Positions 1-9,253 of a stretch of DNA of 64,000 nt are shown here, piece by piece. This DNA is from Paracoccus solventivorans (lineage in GTDB: Bacteria > Pseudomonadota > Alphaproteobacteria > Rhodobacterales > Rhodobacteraceae): contig NZ_FRCK01000002.1 in NCBI RefSeq assembly GCF_900142875.1, forward strand, positions 372,001-436,000, written 5' to 3'. The number at the start of each line of letters is the position of its first letter. The first letter of the stretch is position 1. Position numbers and translations under genes: made by a program. The notes below the pieces were generated by a model, which saw only the letters and a list, made by a program, of their open reading frames with translations, ran no database searches and was not told the origin of the DNA.

Positions 1-1190
1 ACCGCCAGCAGCCCCAGATGCGCGGGCGGGATCACCGGCCCGGATTCGGTTTCGCGCAGGGTGATGCGGCGGTCCTCCGCGCCGTGGATGCGGATCACCT
101 CGTGCCGCGTGGTGAACTCGCGCCAGCCGCCATCGGCCAGATAGCGGTCGGGGGCGCCGGGCTGGACCTCCTCCATCACGATGTCCTGATCGTCCACCCA
201 GGCCGGAGTCAGCCCCCAGGCGAGGCTCTGGTTGCGCCCGGTCAGCACCGCCGGGATTCCGGGGATGGTGCCGCCGATCACGCTGCCCGCGCGCAAATCC
301 ATCCGCGCCAGATACCACAGCGAGGGCGCGGTCAGCGCCACCTGCGGGTCGTTGGCCAGCAGCGGCGCGCCGGCGGCGGTGCGGCTGGCGCCGGCGGCAA
401 AGCCGTTGGCAGAGCTGCCGCGGCCGACGCGGATATAGCCGACCAGCCCCGCGAACCAGTCCTCGGCCGCGGCCTCGGGCACGGGGGCAAAGCGCGCGCC
501 CTCTCCGAACAGCGCCGCATAGGGGGGCAGCGGCGCTTCGCCGGCGGCGCGGACCAGATCGCCCCCCCGTTCGGGCGCGGCCAGAGAGACCCGCGCCCGC
601 GTCACCTCGGCCGCGACCTGACGCGAGGCGCCGGCGGCGACCAGCTTGAGGATCGCCAGCGAATCCGCCGGCTGCCAATAGGCGATGTCGCCGGGCAGCA
701 GGAAGAACTCGGGCGCGCCGCGGCCCAGGGCGCCTTGATTCACCTGCTCGACCCAGGCGTTCACCCCGTCGGCATAGGCCTGCAGTGCCGTCTGCGTCGC
801 CGGGTCCTGCGCGGCCAGCGAGTCCTGCGCATGGCGCCACAGCCCCAGCCGCCGCGCCAGATCGTCGGCGGCAAAGGCGCGTTCGCCGAACATCTCGGCC
901 AGCCGGCCCTGCGCGGCGCGGCGCAGCACCACCATCTGGAACAGCCGGTCCTGCGCATGGGCGAACCCCAGCGCAAAGAACGCGTCGCGGTCGGTCGAGG
1001 CGAGGATATGGGGGATGTTCTCGGTCGTGCGCACGATCTCGACCGGCTGCTCGACCCCCGCCAGCGCCAGCTCGGCGTCATAGTCGGGCAGCGAGCGGAC
1101 GGCGAAATACCACGCCAGCGCCAGCGCGCCGACAAGGACCGCGATCAGGCCGATGGTCAGCCGGACCAGCCAGCGAAACAGCGAAAGCAT
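1..1190 (-). CDS. Penicillin acylase family protein (N-terminal part, cut by window edge)
   Basis: Reading the minus strand from an ATG at 1190 gives one open frame to the window edge, about 396 residues. It begins with a single membrane anchor or signal segment (residues 3-30, rich in L, I, V, A). The alpha-subunit-like part follows (GFAHAQDRLFQM at about residue 70), then the expected autocleavage site around GRGSSANGF, where the N-terminal nucleophile of the beta subunit would lie, and the conserved ANDPQ stretch after it. These are marks of the Ntn-hydrolase penicillin amidase family, whose members hydrolyse amides such as beta-lactam side chains or acyl-homoserine lactones. The substrate cannot be told from this fragment. 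The site reads S-A-N-G-F rather than the common S-N-x-W, so activity needs testing. Full family length is 750-850 aa, so about half is missing. It is divergent from the dehydrogenase at 1311. Confidence 0.82.
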   Translation of the reverse strand, partial: MLSLFRWLVRLTIGLIAVLVGALALAWYFAVRSLPDYDAELALAGVEQPVEIVRTTENIPHILASTDRDAFFALGFAHAQDRLFQMVVLRRAAQGRLAEMFGERAFAADDLARRLGLWRHAQDSLAAQDPATQTALQAYADGVNAWVEQVNQGALGRGAPEFFLLPGDIAYWQPADSLAILKLVAAGASRQVAAEVTRARVSLAAPERGGDLVRAAGEAPLPPYAALFGEGARFAPVPEAAAEDWFAGLVGYIRVGRGSSANGFAAGASRTAAGAPLLANDPQVALTAPSLWYLARMDLRAGSVIGGTIPGIPAVLTGRNQSLAWGLTPAWVDDQDIVMEEVQPGAPDRYLADGGWREFTTRHEVIRIHGAEDRRITLRETESGPVIPPAHLGLLA

Positions 1191-1310
1191 GGGCGGCGGC
1201 GTCCTTGAAAACGGGCGGCCCCGGTTGACGGGGCCAGAGGGCAATGGAATGTGACAGGCTGATAGGGCAGCGGCCGCCGGTTTTCAACGCGGCCCGGACA
1301 GGAGGATGCA

Positions 1311-2177
1311 ATGGCGCAGGTGGCGTTTCTGGGGCTGGGCGTGATGGGATTCCCGATGGCGGGGCATCTGGCCGCCAAGGGACACGAGGTCACGGTCTAC
1401 AACCGCACGGCGGCACGGGCGCTGGACTGGACCGGCCGCCATCCCGGCCGACACGCCGCCACCCCGCGAGAGGCGGCGCAGGGCGCGCGGTTCGTCATGG
1501 CCTGCGTGGGCAACGACGACGACCTGCGCGCAGTGTGCCTGGGCCCGGACGGCGCCTTTGCCGGCATGGCCCCGGGGGCGATCTTCGTCGATCACACCAC
1601 GGTGTCGGCCGAGGTCACGCGGGAGCTGTCGGCGGCGGCGCGCGAGCTTGGCATCGGTTTCGTGGATGCGCCGGTGTCCGGCGGGCAGGCGGGCGCGGAA
1701 AACGGGCAGCTGTCGGTGATGTGCGGCGGGGCGCAGGCAGATTATGACGCCGCCGAGCCGCTGATCGCCGCCTATGCGCGCATCTGCCGGCGCATGGGCG
1801 ACAGCGGCGCGGGGCAGTTGGCGAAGATGTGCAACCAGATCGCCATCGCCGGGCTGGTGCAGGGGCTGGCCGAATCGCTGAACTTCGCGCAGCGCGCCGG
1901 ACTTTCGATCCCCGAGCTGGTCGAGGTGATCAGCCAGGGCGCCGCCGGCAGCTGGCAGATGCAGAACCGCCACGCCACCATGGCCGAGGGGCGCTATGAC
2001 TTCGGATTTGCGGTGGACTGGATGCGCAAGGACCTGGGGATCTGCCTGAAGGCCGGCGATGAGATCGGCGCCGCCCTGCCGGTCACCGCGCTGGTCGACC
2101 AGTTCTACAAGGACGTGCAGCTGATGGGCGGCGGCCGCTGGGACACCTCGTCCCTGCTCGCCCGGCTCAAGGGCTGA
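1311..2177 (+). CDS. NAD(P)-dependent beta-hydroxyacid dehydrogenase (HIBADH family)
   Basis: This 288-aa protein has the two-domain fold of the 3-hydroxyisobutyrate / tartronate-semialdehyde reductase family. The N-terminus holds the Rossmann dinucleotide motif GLGVMG (residues 7-12). The substrate-binding motif DAPVSGGQAGAENG is near residue 120, and the catalytic lysine motif GAGQLAKMCNQ near residue 165. Length matches the family (about 290 aa). It would oxidise or reduce a small beta-hydroxyacid or glyoxylate-like substrate in the cytosol, but the family is too promiscuous to name it. It stands alone: the penicillin acylase gene is divergent and the cardiolipin synthase convergent. An AGGAGG-like ribosome site lies just before the ATG. 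Confidence 0.88.
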   Translation: MAQVAFLGLGVMGFPMAGHLAAKGHEVTVYNRTAARALDWTGRHPGRHAATPREAAQGARFVMACVGNDDDLRAVCLGPDGAFAGMAPGAIFVDHTTVSAEVTRELSAAARELGIGFVDAPVSGGQAGAENGQLSVMCGGAQADYDAAEPLIAAYARICRRMGDSGAGQLAKMCNQIAIAGLVQGLAESLNFAQRAGLSIPELVEVISQGAAGSWQMQNRHATMAEGRYDFGFAVDWMRKDLGICLKAGDEIGAALPVTALVDQFYKDVQLMGGGRWDTSSLLARLKG

Positions 2178-2239
2178 CAGACCCTGCGCGCCGCTTCTTC
2201 ATCATGAAAATATCCTGGGGGGCCGGCCGCAAGGCCGGC

Positions 2240-2257
2240 GGGGGCAAAGCCCCCTTT
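2240..2257. terminator. Hairpin between convergent genes
   Basis: A 6-bp GC stem (GGGGGC, loop AAA, GCCCCC) followed by TTT lies between two convergent genes and could end transcription in both directions. It follows a larger GC-rich palindrome (GGCCGGC ... GCCGGC, about 2221-2239) and a leader ATATCCTGGGGGG that recurs near 9500, so it belongs to a repeated intergenic family. Confidence 0.5.
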
Positions 2258-2262
2258 CCCCG

Positions 2263-3720
2263 CTACATCAGCGGCGAAAACAGCCGCGCCAGCGAATCGC
2301 GGAACCGCAGCAGCGGGTTACGGGCGCGGTAGCCCTCGACGGTGAACTCGCGGCAGTCCTGCATGTCGCGCAGGAAATCCCGTTCCAGCCGCTGCGAGAA
2401 CGCCTCGTCATAGATCACCGCGTTCAGCTCGTAATTGATGCCGAAGCTGCGGATGTCGATGTTGGCCGAGCCGATGGAGCAGACCCGCCCGTCGGCGATC
2501 ACCGTCTTGGCGTGCAGATAGCCCGGCTGATACAGCAGCACCTGCGCCCCCGAGGCGGCGATTTCCCGCATATAGGTGTTCGCCGCCCAGTAGGGCACAT
2601 ATTGCCGGGCCCCGCGTTCGCTGATCATCACCCGCACATCCACCCCCGACAGCGCCGCCGCCTTGAGCGCCTCGGCGATGCTGGTGTCGAGGATGAAGAA
2701 CGGCGATTGCAGATAGACCCGTTCCCGCGCCCCCACGATCATCGCGAAATACAGCTGCCTTATCGCCTGCCATTCCGAGTCCGGCCCCGACAGCGTCAGC
2801 TGCACCGGCAGCCGCGCGTCCTGCAACTCCGCGGGGGTGGGCGGGAAATGGTCGGGCTGGAACAGGTCCTCGCCGGTGGCGTTGCGCCAGTCGACCGCGA
2901 ACACCGCCTGCAGCAGCGCCACCGACGATCCGGTCATGCGGATATTGGTGTCGCGCCACAGCCGGAAGCCGCGCGGCGGGTGCAGATGCTCACCCCCGAT
3001 GTTCAGCCCGCCGGTATGGCCGACCCGCCCGTCGATCACCGCGATCTTGCGGTGGTTGCGATAGGAAATCGTGTGCACCCGCCACAGTTTCGAGAACGGC
3101 TCGAACCGCACCCCGCCCGCCCGCATCTGGCGGATATAGCCCCGGCGCAGCATGAAGATCGAGCCCACCGGGTCGTAGAGGATGCGCACCGCCACCCCCT
3201 GCGCCGCCTTTTCGGTCAGGATCGCCTTCAGCTCTTCGCCGAAATCATCGGCATTCCAGCTGAAATACTGCAGGTGGATCGAGTGGGTGGCCCCGCGCAG
3301 ATCCTCGATCAGCCGCGGATAGGCGTTGGGCGCGTCCTGCAGCAGCTCGATCCGGTTGCGGGTGGTCACGGTCGAGCGGGTGGTGTTGCGCACCAGCTCG
3401 GACAGCGAGGCGGCCGAGCCGTCCTCGGCCTCCATCCTTGCCAGCGCCTCGCGGTGTTCGGGTTCAAGCCCGGCGATCAGCGGCGCCAGCCGCGCGTCCA
3501 GTTCCTGCCGCATCAGCTTGCCGGTCAGGCCGAAGTTCTGGTGCTGGCGTCCGAACAGCAGGTAGAGCACCACCCCCACCCCGGGCAGCAGCGCGAACAG
3601 CAGCATCCACGCCAGGGTGGCGCTGGGGCGGCGGTTCTCGGCGATGATGTAGACGCCGATGACGACGAGATAGGCGGCAAATCCAAGCGATAGGGCGGTC
3701 AGGATCGGCGCCGGCATCAT
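2263..3720 (-). CDS. cls: Cardiolipin synthase (phospholipase D superfamily)
   Basis: This 485-aa membrane enzyme condenses two phosphatidylglycerols, or PG with another phospholipid, to cardiolipin. Two N-terminal membrane helices (about residues 5-25 and 35-58) precede two HKD catalytic motifs. The first is HRKIAVIDGRVGHTGG around residue 220. The second is HAKTVIADGRVCSIGSAN around residue 400, followed by NIDIRSF, the typical end of the second active site. Length and order match bacterial ClsA-type enzymes (about 480 aa). The start is the first of two adjacent ATG codons. It is transcribed alone on the minus strand. Confidence 0.93.
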   Translation of the reverse strand: MMPAPILTALSLGFAAYLVVIGVYIIAENRRPSATLAWMLLFALLPGVGVVLYLLFGRQHQNFGLTGKLMRQELDARLAPLIAGLEPEHREALARMEAEDGSAASLSELVRNTTRSTVTTRNRIELLQDAPNAYPRLIEDLRGATHSIHLQYFSWNADDFGEELKAILTEKAAQGVAVRILYDPVGSIFMLRRGYIRQMRAGGVRFEPFSKLWRVHTISYRNHRKIAVIDGRVGHTGGLNIGGEHLHPPRGFRLWRDTNIRMTGSSVALLQAVFAVDWRNATGEDLFQPDHFPPTPAELQDARLPVQLTLSGPDSEWQAIRQLYFAMIVGARERVYLQSPFFILDTSIAEALKAAALSGVDVRVMISERGARQYVPYWAANTYMREIAASGAQVLLYQPGYLHAKTVIADGRVCSIGSANIDIRSFGINYELNAVIYDEAFSQRLERDFLRDMQDCREFTVEGYRARNPLLRFRDSLARLFSPLM

Positions 3721-3898
3721 GTCCCCTGGTGTTCGTGGTTGGGCGCATCATGGCGCGGGCGGGGGGAAAGGGCCAGACGCGGTTCGGGCGGCGCCGCCGG
3801 GGGCTGCGCGCCCCCATCGTCGTATACGACGATCCCGCGGGATATTTCCTCCACGATGAAAGCAGGGGCGGCAAAGCAGGAGCGGGGGGCAGAACGGC

Positions 3899-3930
3899 AA
3901 AAGGCCCCGTCCGGTGGGGGCGGGGCCTTT
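3899..3930 (-). terminator. Rho-independent terminator of the acrRAB operon
   Basis: An inverted repeat AAAGGCCCCG / CGGGGCCTTT with an 11-nt loop lies 22 bp after the stop codon of the RND permease. Read on the minus strand it ends in a T-rich run (CCTTTTGCC), as expected of an intrinsic terminator closing the efflux operon. Confidence 0.75.
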
Positions 3931-3952
3931 GCAAATCATGGTGCCGGTCAGG

Positions 3953-6900
3953 TCAGGCCGGTTGCGGCGCGGGGTCCTTGCGGCGGGGGCGGAACAGCCG
4001 CGTCACCATCACGAAGAACACCGGCACGAACAGCAGCGTCAGCAGGGTGCCAGTGACGGTGCCGAAGAAGGTGGCGTAGCCGATGGCGTGGCGCGCCCCC
4101 GCCCCGGCCCCCGAGGACAGCACCAGCGGCAGCACCCCCAGCCCGAAGGCCAGCGAGGTCATCAGGATCGGGCGGAACCGCAGGCGGGCGGCCTCGCGCA
4201 CGGCGGTCAGGGCGGATTCGCCCATCCCCTCCATGCGTTCGCGGGCAAAGGCCACGATCATGATGCCGTTCTTGCCGGTCAGCCCGACCACGGTCAGCAG
4301 CCCGACCTGGAAATAGACCCCGTTCGCCTGCCCGCCGACCCAGGCGCCGATCAGCGCGCCGAGGATGCCGACCGGCATCGACAGCAGCACCGCGATGGGG
4401 ATGGTCCAGCTTTCGTAAAGCGCGGCCAGGCACAGGAACACCGTCGCCAGCGCCAGCGCGTAAAGCGTCAGCGCCCCGGCCCCGGCCTCTTTTTCCTCGA
4501 GCGAGAGGCCGCTCCATTGCAGGTTGAAGCCGGGCGGCAGCTGTGCGGCCAGCGCCTCGATCTCGGCCAGCGCGTCGCCCGAGGAATAGCCGGGTGCGGG
4601 CTGGCCCTCGATCGCCATCGCGGGCAGCGCGTTGTAGCGCGTCACCTGCTGCGGCCCGAACACCCAGTCCTGGGTGGCAAAGGTCGAGAAATCGACGAAC
4701 TCGCCATTGCCGTTCTGCAGCCGCCACAGCTCCAGATCGCGCGGCGCGGTGCGGGCCCAGGGCTCGCCCTGCACATACACCCGCTTGATGCGGCCGTTGT
4801 ACAGGAAGTCGTTGACATAGGTGCCCGACCAGATCGTCGCCAGGAACGAGCCGACATCGGTCGCCGTCACGCCCACCGCGCCGGCCTTGGCCCAGTCGAT
4901 GTTCAGCTTGAACTGCGAGGCGTCCTCGACCCCGTTCGGGCGCACCGCGGTCAGCACCGGGCTTTGGCTGGCCATGCCCAGCAGCTGGTTGCGCGCGGCC
5001 AGCAGCTCTTCGTGGCTCTGGCCGGCAGCGGCCGAGAGATAGGCGGAAAACCCGCTGGCGTTGCCCAGTTCCAGCACCGCCGGGGGCACGATCGGGATCA
5101 CCAGCGCCTCGCGGATGCCGCCCATCAGCGGGCCGAAGGCGCGCCCGGCGATGGCGGCGGCAGACTGGTCGGGCTCGGGGCGTTCGGACCAGTCGGTCAG
5201 CCGCACGAACATCATCCCCATGTTCTGCCCCTGCCCCGCGAACGAGAACCCGCGCACGGCGAACACCGATTCCACGTTGCCCGCCTCGGCGGTGGTGAAA
5301 TACTCGGACACCCGGGCCATCACCGCCTCGGTCGCCTCGGCGGTGGTGCCGGTCGGGCCCTGCACGATCACCATGAGCGCGCCCTGATCCTCGTCGGGCA
5401 GGAAGGCGGTGGGGGTGCGCTGATAAAGCACCACCATCCCGCCCACGATCAGCAGATAGACCAGGATCATGCGGAACGGCCGCGCCGTGGTCGCCCGCAC
5501 GATCGCCACATAGCCATGGGTCACGTGGGTGAAGTTGCGCTCGAACCAGTTGCCGAAGCCCGAGCCGAGCCGGCCCAGCAGCCCCTGGCGCGGCGCGTGC
5601 GCATGGGAATGGGCGTGGGGCTTCAGCATGGTGGCGCACAGCGCCGGCGTGAACACCAGCGCCACCACCACCGACAGCAGCATGGCTGAAACGATGGTGA
5701 CGGCGAACTGCTTGTACATCTCACCGGTCGAGCCGCCGTAGAAGGCCATCGGCACGAACACGGCCGAGATCACCAGCCCGATGCCGACCAGCGCGCCCGA
5801 GATCTCGTCCATCGACTTGCGGGTGGCCTCGAGCGGGCCCAACCCCTCGTCGCGCATGATCCGCTCGACGTTCTCGACCACCACGATGGCGTCGTCGACC
5901 AGCAGGCCGATGGCCAGCACCATCGCCAGCATGGTCAGCGTGTTGATGGTGAACCCCAGCGCCGCCATGATCCCGAAGGTGCCCAGGATCACCACCGGCA
6001 CCGCCAGCGTCGGAATCAGCGTGGCGCGGAAGTTGTGCAGGAAGATCAGCATGACGAGAAAGACCAGCGCCATCGCCTCGATCAGCGTCTTGACCACCGC
6101 CTCGATCGAGATCAGCACGAAGGGCGTGGTGTCATAGGGGATGACGTATTCCATCCCTGCGGGCAGGAACTGCGCCAGCTCGTCCAGCTTGTCCTTGACC
6201 AGCTTCGAGGTGTCCAGCGCATTGGCCCCCGAGGCCAGCTGGATTGCCATCCCCGAGGACGGCAACCCGTTGTAGGTGCCGGCGATCTCGTAGTTTTCCG
6301 ACCCCAGCTCGGCCCGTGCCACGTCGCGCAGCAGCACCAGCCCGCCGTCGGTGTCGGCGCGCAGCACGATGCGCTCGAAATCTTCGGGGGTGCGCAGCAG
6401 CGATTGCGCGGTGATGGTGGCGTTCAGCTGCTGGCCGGGAGGCGCCGGCATGGCGCCAAAGGCGCCGGCCGAGATCTGGGCGTTCTGCGCCCGGATCGCC
6501 GCCACCACCTGCGCGGGCGAGAGGTCGTAGTATTTCAGCCGCGTCGGGTCCAGCCAGATGCGCATCGAGTATTCCGACCCGAACACCTGCACCTTGCCCA
6601 CGCCCTCGATCCGCGAGATCGGCTCGACCATGAACGAGTTGAGATAGTCCGCCAGGTCCACCGCGGTGCGCGCGCCGTCGCTGGAAATCAGCCCGACCAC
6701 CATCAGGAAGCCGGTGGCGGATTTCGACACCGCCACGCCCTGGCGGACCACCGGTTCGGGCAGGATCGCCTGCGCCCGGGCCAGCTTGTTCTGCACCTGC
6801 ACCTGCGCGATGTCGGCGTCGGTGCCCATCTCGAAGGTCAGGGTGATCGTCGCGCCGCCGGTCGAGGTGGTGGTCGAGTTGATGTAGCGCAGCCCGTCCA

Positions 6901-7114
6901 GCCCGGTCATCTCGCGCTCGATCAGCTGGACCACGGTGTCGGCCACGGTCTCGGCCGAGGCGCCGGGATAGACGGTGTTGATGACGACCGACGGCCCGGC
7001 GATGGTCGGATATTGCGAGATCGGCAGCCGCAGCACCGACAGCGTGCCCAGCCCCATGATGATGATCGCGATCACCCAGGCGAAGATCGGGCGGTCGATG
7101 AAGAAACGGGCCAT
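3953..7114 (-). CDS. acrB: RND multidrug efflux permease, HAE1 family (AcrB/MexB type)
   Basis: This 1053-aa inner-membrane proton/drug antiporter has the usual AcrB layout: TM1 at residues 9-28, a large periplasmic pore/porter loop, TM2-6 (about 340-500), a second periplasmic loop, and TM8-12. Family signatures include the N-terminus MARFFIDRPIFAWV, the proton-relay motif GLLVDDAIVVVEN with two adjacent aspartates (around residue 405), and FTPALCATML near 490. It starts 3 bp downstream of the adaptor stop codon, so the two are co-translated. Broad hydrophobic drug export with an outer-membrane channel encoded elsewhere is expected. No outer-membrane factor gene is present here. Confidence 0.95.
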   Translation of the reverse strand: MARFFIDRPIFAWVIAIIIMGLGTLSVLRLPISQYPTIAGPSVVINTVYPGASAETVADTVVQLIEREMTGLDGLRYINSTTTSTGGATITLTFEMGTDADIAQVQVQNKLARAQAILPEPVVRQGVAVSKSATGFLMVVGLISSDGARTAVDLADYLNSFMVEPISRIEGVGKVQVFGSEYSMRIWLDPTRLKYYDLSPAQVVAAIRAQNAQISAGAFGAMPAPPGQQLNATITAQSLLRTPEDFERIVLRADTDGGLVLLRDVARAELGSENYEIAGTYNGLPSSGMAIQLASGANALDTSKLVKDKLDELAQFLPAGMEYVIPYDTTPFVLISIEAVVKTLIEAMALVFLVMLIFLHNFRATLIPTLAVPVVILGTFGIMAALGFTINTLTMLAMVLAIGLLVDDAIVVVENVERIMRDEGLGPLEATRKSMDEISGALVGIGLVISAVFVPMAFYGGSTGEMYKQFAVTIVSAMLLSVVVALVFTPALCATMLKPHAHSHAHAPRQGLLGRLGSGFGNWFERNFTHVTHGYVAIVRATTARPFRMILVYLLIVGGMVVLYQRTPTAFLPDEDQGALMVIVQGPTGTTAEATEAVMARVSEYFTTAEAGNVESVFAVRGFSFAGQGQNMGMMFVRLTDWSERPEPDQSAAAIAGRAFGPLMGGIREALVIPIVPPAVLELGNASGFSAYLSAAAGQSHEELLAARNQLLGMASQSPVLTAVRPNGVEDASQFKLNIDWAKAGAVGVTATDVGSFLATIWSGTYVNDFLYNGRIKRVYVQGEPWARTAPRDLELWRLQNGNGEFVDFSTFATQDWVFGPQQVTRYNALPAMAIEGQPAPGYSSGDALAEIEALAAQLPPGFNLQWSGLSLEEKEAGAGALTLYALALATVFLCLAALYESWTIPIAVLLSMPVGILGALIGAWVGGQANGVYFQVGLLTVVGLTGKNGIMIVAFARERMEGMGESALTAVREAARLRFRPILMTSLAFGLGVLPLVLSSGAGAGARHAIGYATFFGTVTGTLLTLLFVPVFFVMVTRLFRPRRKDPAPQPA

Positions 7115-7117
7115 GGG

Positions 7118-8419
7118 TCAGTTCCCCTGCGGCGCGGCGGTGTCGGCAGCATCGGCGGCGTCACCCGCGTCCGCACCCGCTTCCGGCGCCTCGGCGTTCA
7201 CAGCGTCACCCGCTTCCGCACCCGCTTCCGCCGCGGCATCCGGCGCAGCGTCGGAGGCAGCATCGGCGGGGGCCGCATCGGGTGCAGCCCCGGCGGCGGG
7301 CGTAGGCTGCTGGCCGGGAATAACGGTGATCGGGGCGCCCGGCCCGGTCTTCTGGAAGCCCGAGGTGATGATCCGGTCCCCGGGCTCCAGCCCGGCCGTC
7401 ACCACCCAGTTGCTGCCGTCCGAGGTCAGCACCTCGAGCGTGCGCACCGCCACGGTGTCGTTCTCGACCACCCAGGCGTGCGGCGTGCCCTGGGTGTCGC
7501 GCATCACCGCCGATTGCGGGACCAGGTAGACGTCCTTTTCCTCGGCCTGCGGCAGGATCACCTCGACGTAAAGCCCCGGCAGCAGCAGGTGCTGGGGGTT
7601 GGGGAACGAGATGCGCAGCGTGATCATGCCGGTGGTCGGCTCGACCTGCGGCTCGGCGGCGCGCAGCTCGCCGCGCAGCGGATAATGCTCGCCGGTCGGC
7701 AGGATCAGCGTCGCCTGGCGGTGTTCCGGGGTGGTGGCGTGTTGGGTCTGCTGCCAGCGCAGCAGGTCGTTGGCCGATTGCGTCACGTCGACATGCACCG
7801 GGTCCAGCGCCCGGATCGTCGCCAGCGGGTTGGCCTGCTGCGCGGCGACCAGCGCGCCGGTGCTGACCTGCGAAAATCCGATCACGCCCGAGATGGCCGC
7901 GCGGATCGTGGTGCGGTCCAGGTCGATCTCGGCCGATTGCAGCTGCGCCTTGGCCAGCTGCAGCGCCGCATCGGCGGCGTCGCGGGCGGCGACGGCGCTG
8001 TCCAGCCGCTGGCCCGAGCCGGTATTGCTCTCGAACAGCTCCTGGGCGCGCTCGGCCTCGCGGATGGCCAGGTCGTAATTCGCCTGCGCCTGCGCCACCG
8101 CCGCCTGCGCCGCCGCGACCGCCGCCGCATAGGTGTCGGATTCGATCTGGTAGAGCGGCTGCCCCGCCTCGATCACCGTGCCTTCCTCGAACAGGCGCTC
8201 GCGGATGATGCCGGCGACCTGCGGGCGCACCTCGGAGACGGTCGAGGCCTTGATCCGCCCCGGCAGCCTTGCGGTAACGGTGTAGTCGGTGGGCTGGGCC
8301 TCGATCACCGTGACCGGGGTCGGCGGCGGGCCGTCCTCCTGCGCCCGCGCGGCTGGGACCGGGCCCAGCACCAGCGCGGCGGCGAGGCCAAGAGACAAGA
8401 GAATCGGGGTGCGAGGCAT
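7118..8419 (-). CDS. acrA: RND efflux periplasmic adaptor (membrane fusion protein)
   Basis: The open frame runs further upstream, but the ATG at 8419 gives a proper signal peptide (MPRTPILLSLGLAAALVLGP, cleavage after ARAQ) and a 433-aa protein of family length. Residues 40-330 follow the adaptor pattern: PGRIKASTVSEVRPQVAGII (barrel/lipoyl half), an alpha-helical hairpin rich in Ala and Gln, the second lipoyl half with DRTTIRAAISGVIG, and the beta-barrel and membrane-proximal domains. The protein links the AcrB-like permease to an outer-membrane channel. Its last 65 residues are an unusual Ala/Asp/Glu-rich, low-complexity acidic tail encoded by imperfect DNA repeats (7135-7290). That tail is not part of the conserved adaptor fold. 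Confidence 0.93.
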   Translation of the reverse strand: MPRTPILLSLGLAAALVLGPVPAARAQEDGPPPTPVTVIEAQPTDYTVTARLPGRIKASTVSEVRPQVAGIIRERLFEEGTVIEAGQPLYQIESDTYAAAVAAAQAAVAQAQANYDLAIREAERAQELFESNTGSGQRLDSAVAARDAADAALQLAKAQLQSAEIDLDRTTIRAAISGVIGFSQVSTGALVAAQQANPLATIRALDPVHVDVTQSANDLLRWQQTQHATTPEHRQATLILPTGEHYPLRGELRAAEPQVEPTTGMITLRISFPNPQHLLLPGLYVEVILPQAEEKDVYLVPQSAVMRDTQGTPHAWVVENDTVAVRTLEVLTSDGSNWVVTAGLEPGDRIITSGFQKTGPGAPITVIPGQQPTPAAGAAPDAAPADAASDAAPDAAAEAGAEAGDAVNAEAPEAGADAGDAADAADTAAPQGN

Positions 8420-8505
8420 CGGGGGCAGCTTTCGGTGATCAGGTGGGGGTTCGGGATTCGCGGCGGTCCCGGCTGGGTTTTTTCGACGGGTTTCGGGCCT
8501 GGTTG

Positions 8506-9195
8506 TCAATCCGCCAAAACCTCCGACTCGGGGACGGGGACGGCCGGCGGGTCGCGGGGACCGGCGCCGCCGGCATCCGCCCGGCCGCTGCCATCCGCGC
8601 GCAGCGCCGCGAACTGGCGGCGCACCAGCTTTTCGCCGTAGCCGGCCAGCGGGAACCCCTGGTCCGACCGCAGCCATTCGCCCAGCAGCCCAAGAAAGGT
8701 GACATGGACCATCACCGCCGCCTCGTGCGGGGTGAAATCGGGGTGCAGCGAGCCCTCGTCGCGCGCCCGCTGCATCACCCGCAGCATCAGGCTCCACAGT
8801 TCGCATTCGAGCCGCGACAGCGCCGCCCGCCCGGCCGGGCCGATCCCCAGGTCGGACATGATGCGGAACATCCGCTGCCGGCTCTCGTTCACCTCGAAGT
8901 CGCGCAGCGCCTCGAGCCCGGCGTGCAGCAGCTGGTCCAGCGGATCGCAGGGCCCGCCCGCATCGGCGGCCGCGGCCAGGAACTGTTCCTGCGGCAGCAG
9001 GATGCGGGCGTGCAGCGCCGTCAGCAGCTCGGCCTTGTCCTTGAAATGCCAGTAGAACGCCCCTCGCGTCACCCCCGCCGCGCGCGAGATCATCTCGAGC
9101 GTGGTGGCAGCGTAGCCCCGTTCGCAGAACGCCTGTTCGGCGGCGTCGAGGATCGCATTGCGGGTCTGTTCTGAATCGTCCTTGCGGCGGCGCAT
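8506..9195 (-). CDS. acrR: TetR/AcrR family repressor of the efflux operon
   Basis: This 229-aa regulator has an N-terminal TetR helix-turn-helix (residues 10-57: TRNAILDAAEQAFCERGYAA followed by TTLEMISRAAGVTRGAFYWH), typical of AcrR/TtgR/SmeT. The C-terminal ligand-binding domain is about 150 residues. It is the first gene of a co-directional acrR-acrA-acrB unit, unlike E. coli where acrR is divergent, so it probably represses itself together with the pump. A palindrome strongly resembling the E. coli AcrR operator lies 35 bp upstream of its start (9230-9253). Residues after about 195 are Gly/Ala/Pro-rich and probably disordered. Confidence 0.92.
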   Translation of the reverse strand: MRRRKDDSEQTRNAILDAAEQAFCERGYAATTLEMISRAAGVTRGAFYWHFKDKAELLTALHARILLPQEQFLAAAADAGGPCDPLDQLLHAGLEALRDFEVNESRQRMFRIMSDLGIGPAGRAALSRLECELWSLMLRVMQRARDEGSLHPDFTPHEAAVMVHVTFLGLLGEWLRSDQGFPLAGYGEKLVRRQFAALRADGSGRADAGGAGPRDPPAVPVPESEVLAD

Positions 9196-9229
9196 ATGGG
9201 GTCGGGCCTGGATTTGTGCCCGCCGCCCT

Positions 9230-9253
9230 TACCAACATTCACGAATGTATGTA
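9230..9253. promoter_or_regulatory. AcrR-type operator
   Basis: On the minus strand the 24 bp read as half-sites TACATACATTC and GTGAATGTTGGTA. The E. coli AcrR operator, as I recall it, has half-sites TACATACATTT and GTGAATGTATGTA, so only a few positions differ. It sits directly upstream of the acrR start, at the place where a repressor would block the acrRAB promoter. Confidence 0.75.

Noticed and set aside
18-1208. Long plus-strand open frame opposite the penicillin acylase
   Set aside because: It is Arg/Gly/Gln-rich shadow coding. The minus-strand frame has a membrane anchor and family motifs.
3914-8641. Long plus-strand open frames of 590 and 870 codons across the RND genes
   Set aside because: High GC leaves antisense frames open. 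Composition is His/Arg/Gln-rich without domains, while the minus strand encodes clear AcrA and AcrB.
8420-9238. N-terminal extension of the adaptor frame over acrR
   Set aside because: The signal peptide starts at 8419 and the upstream part is another frame of the regulator gene.
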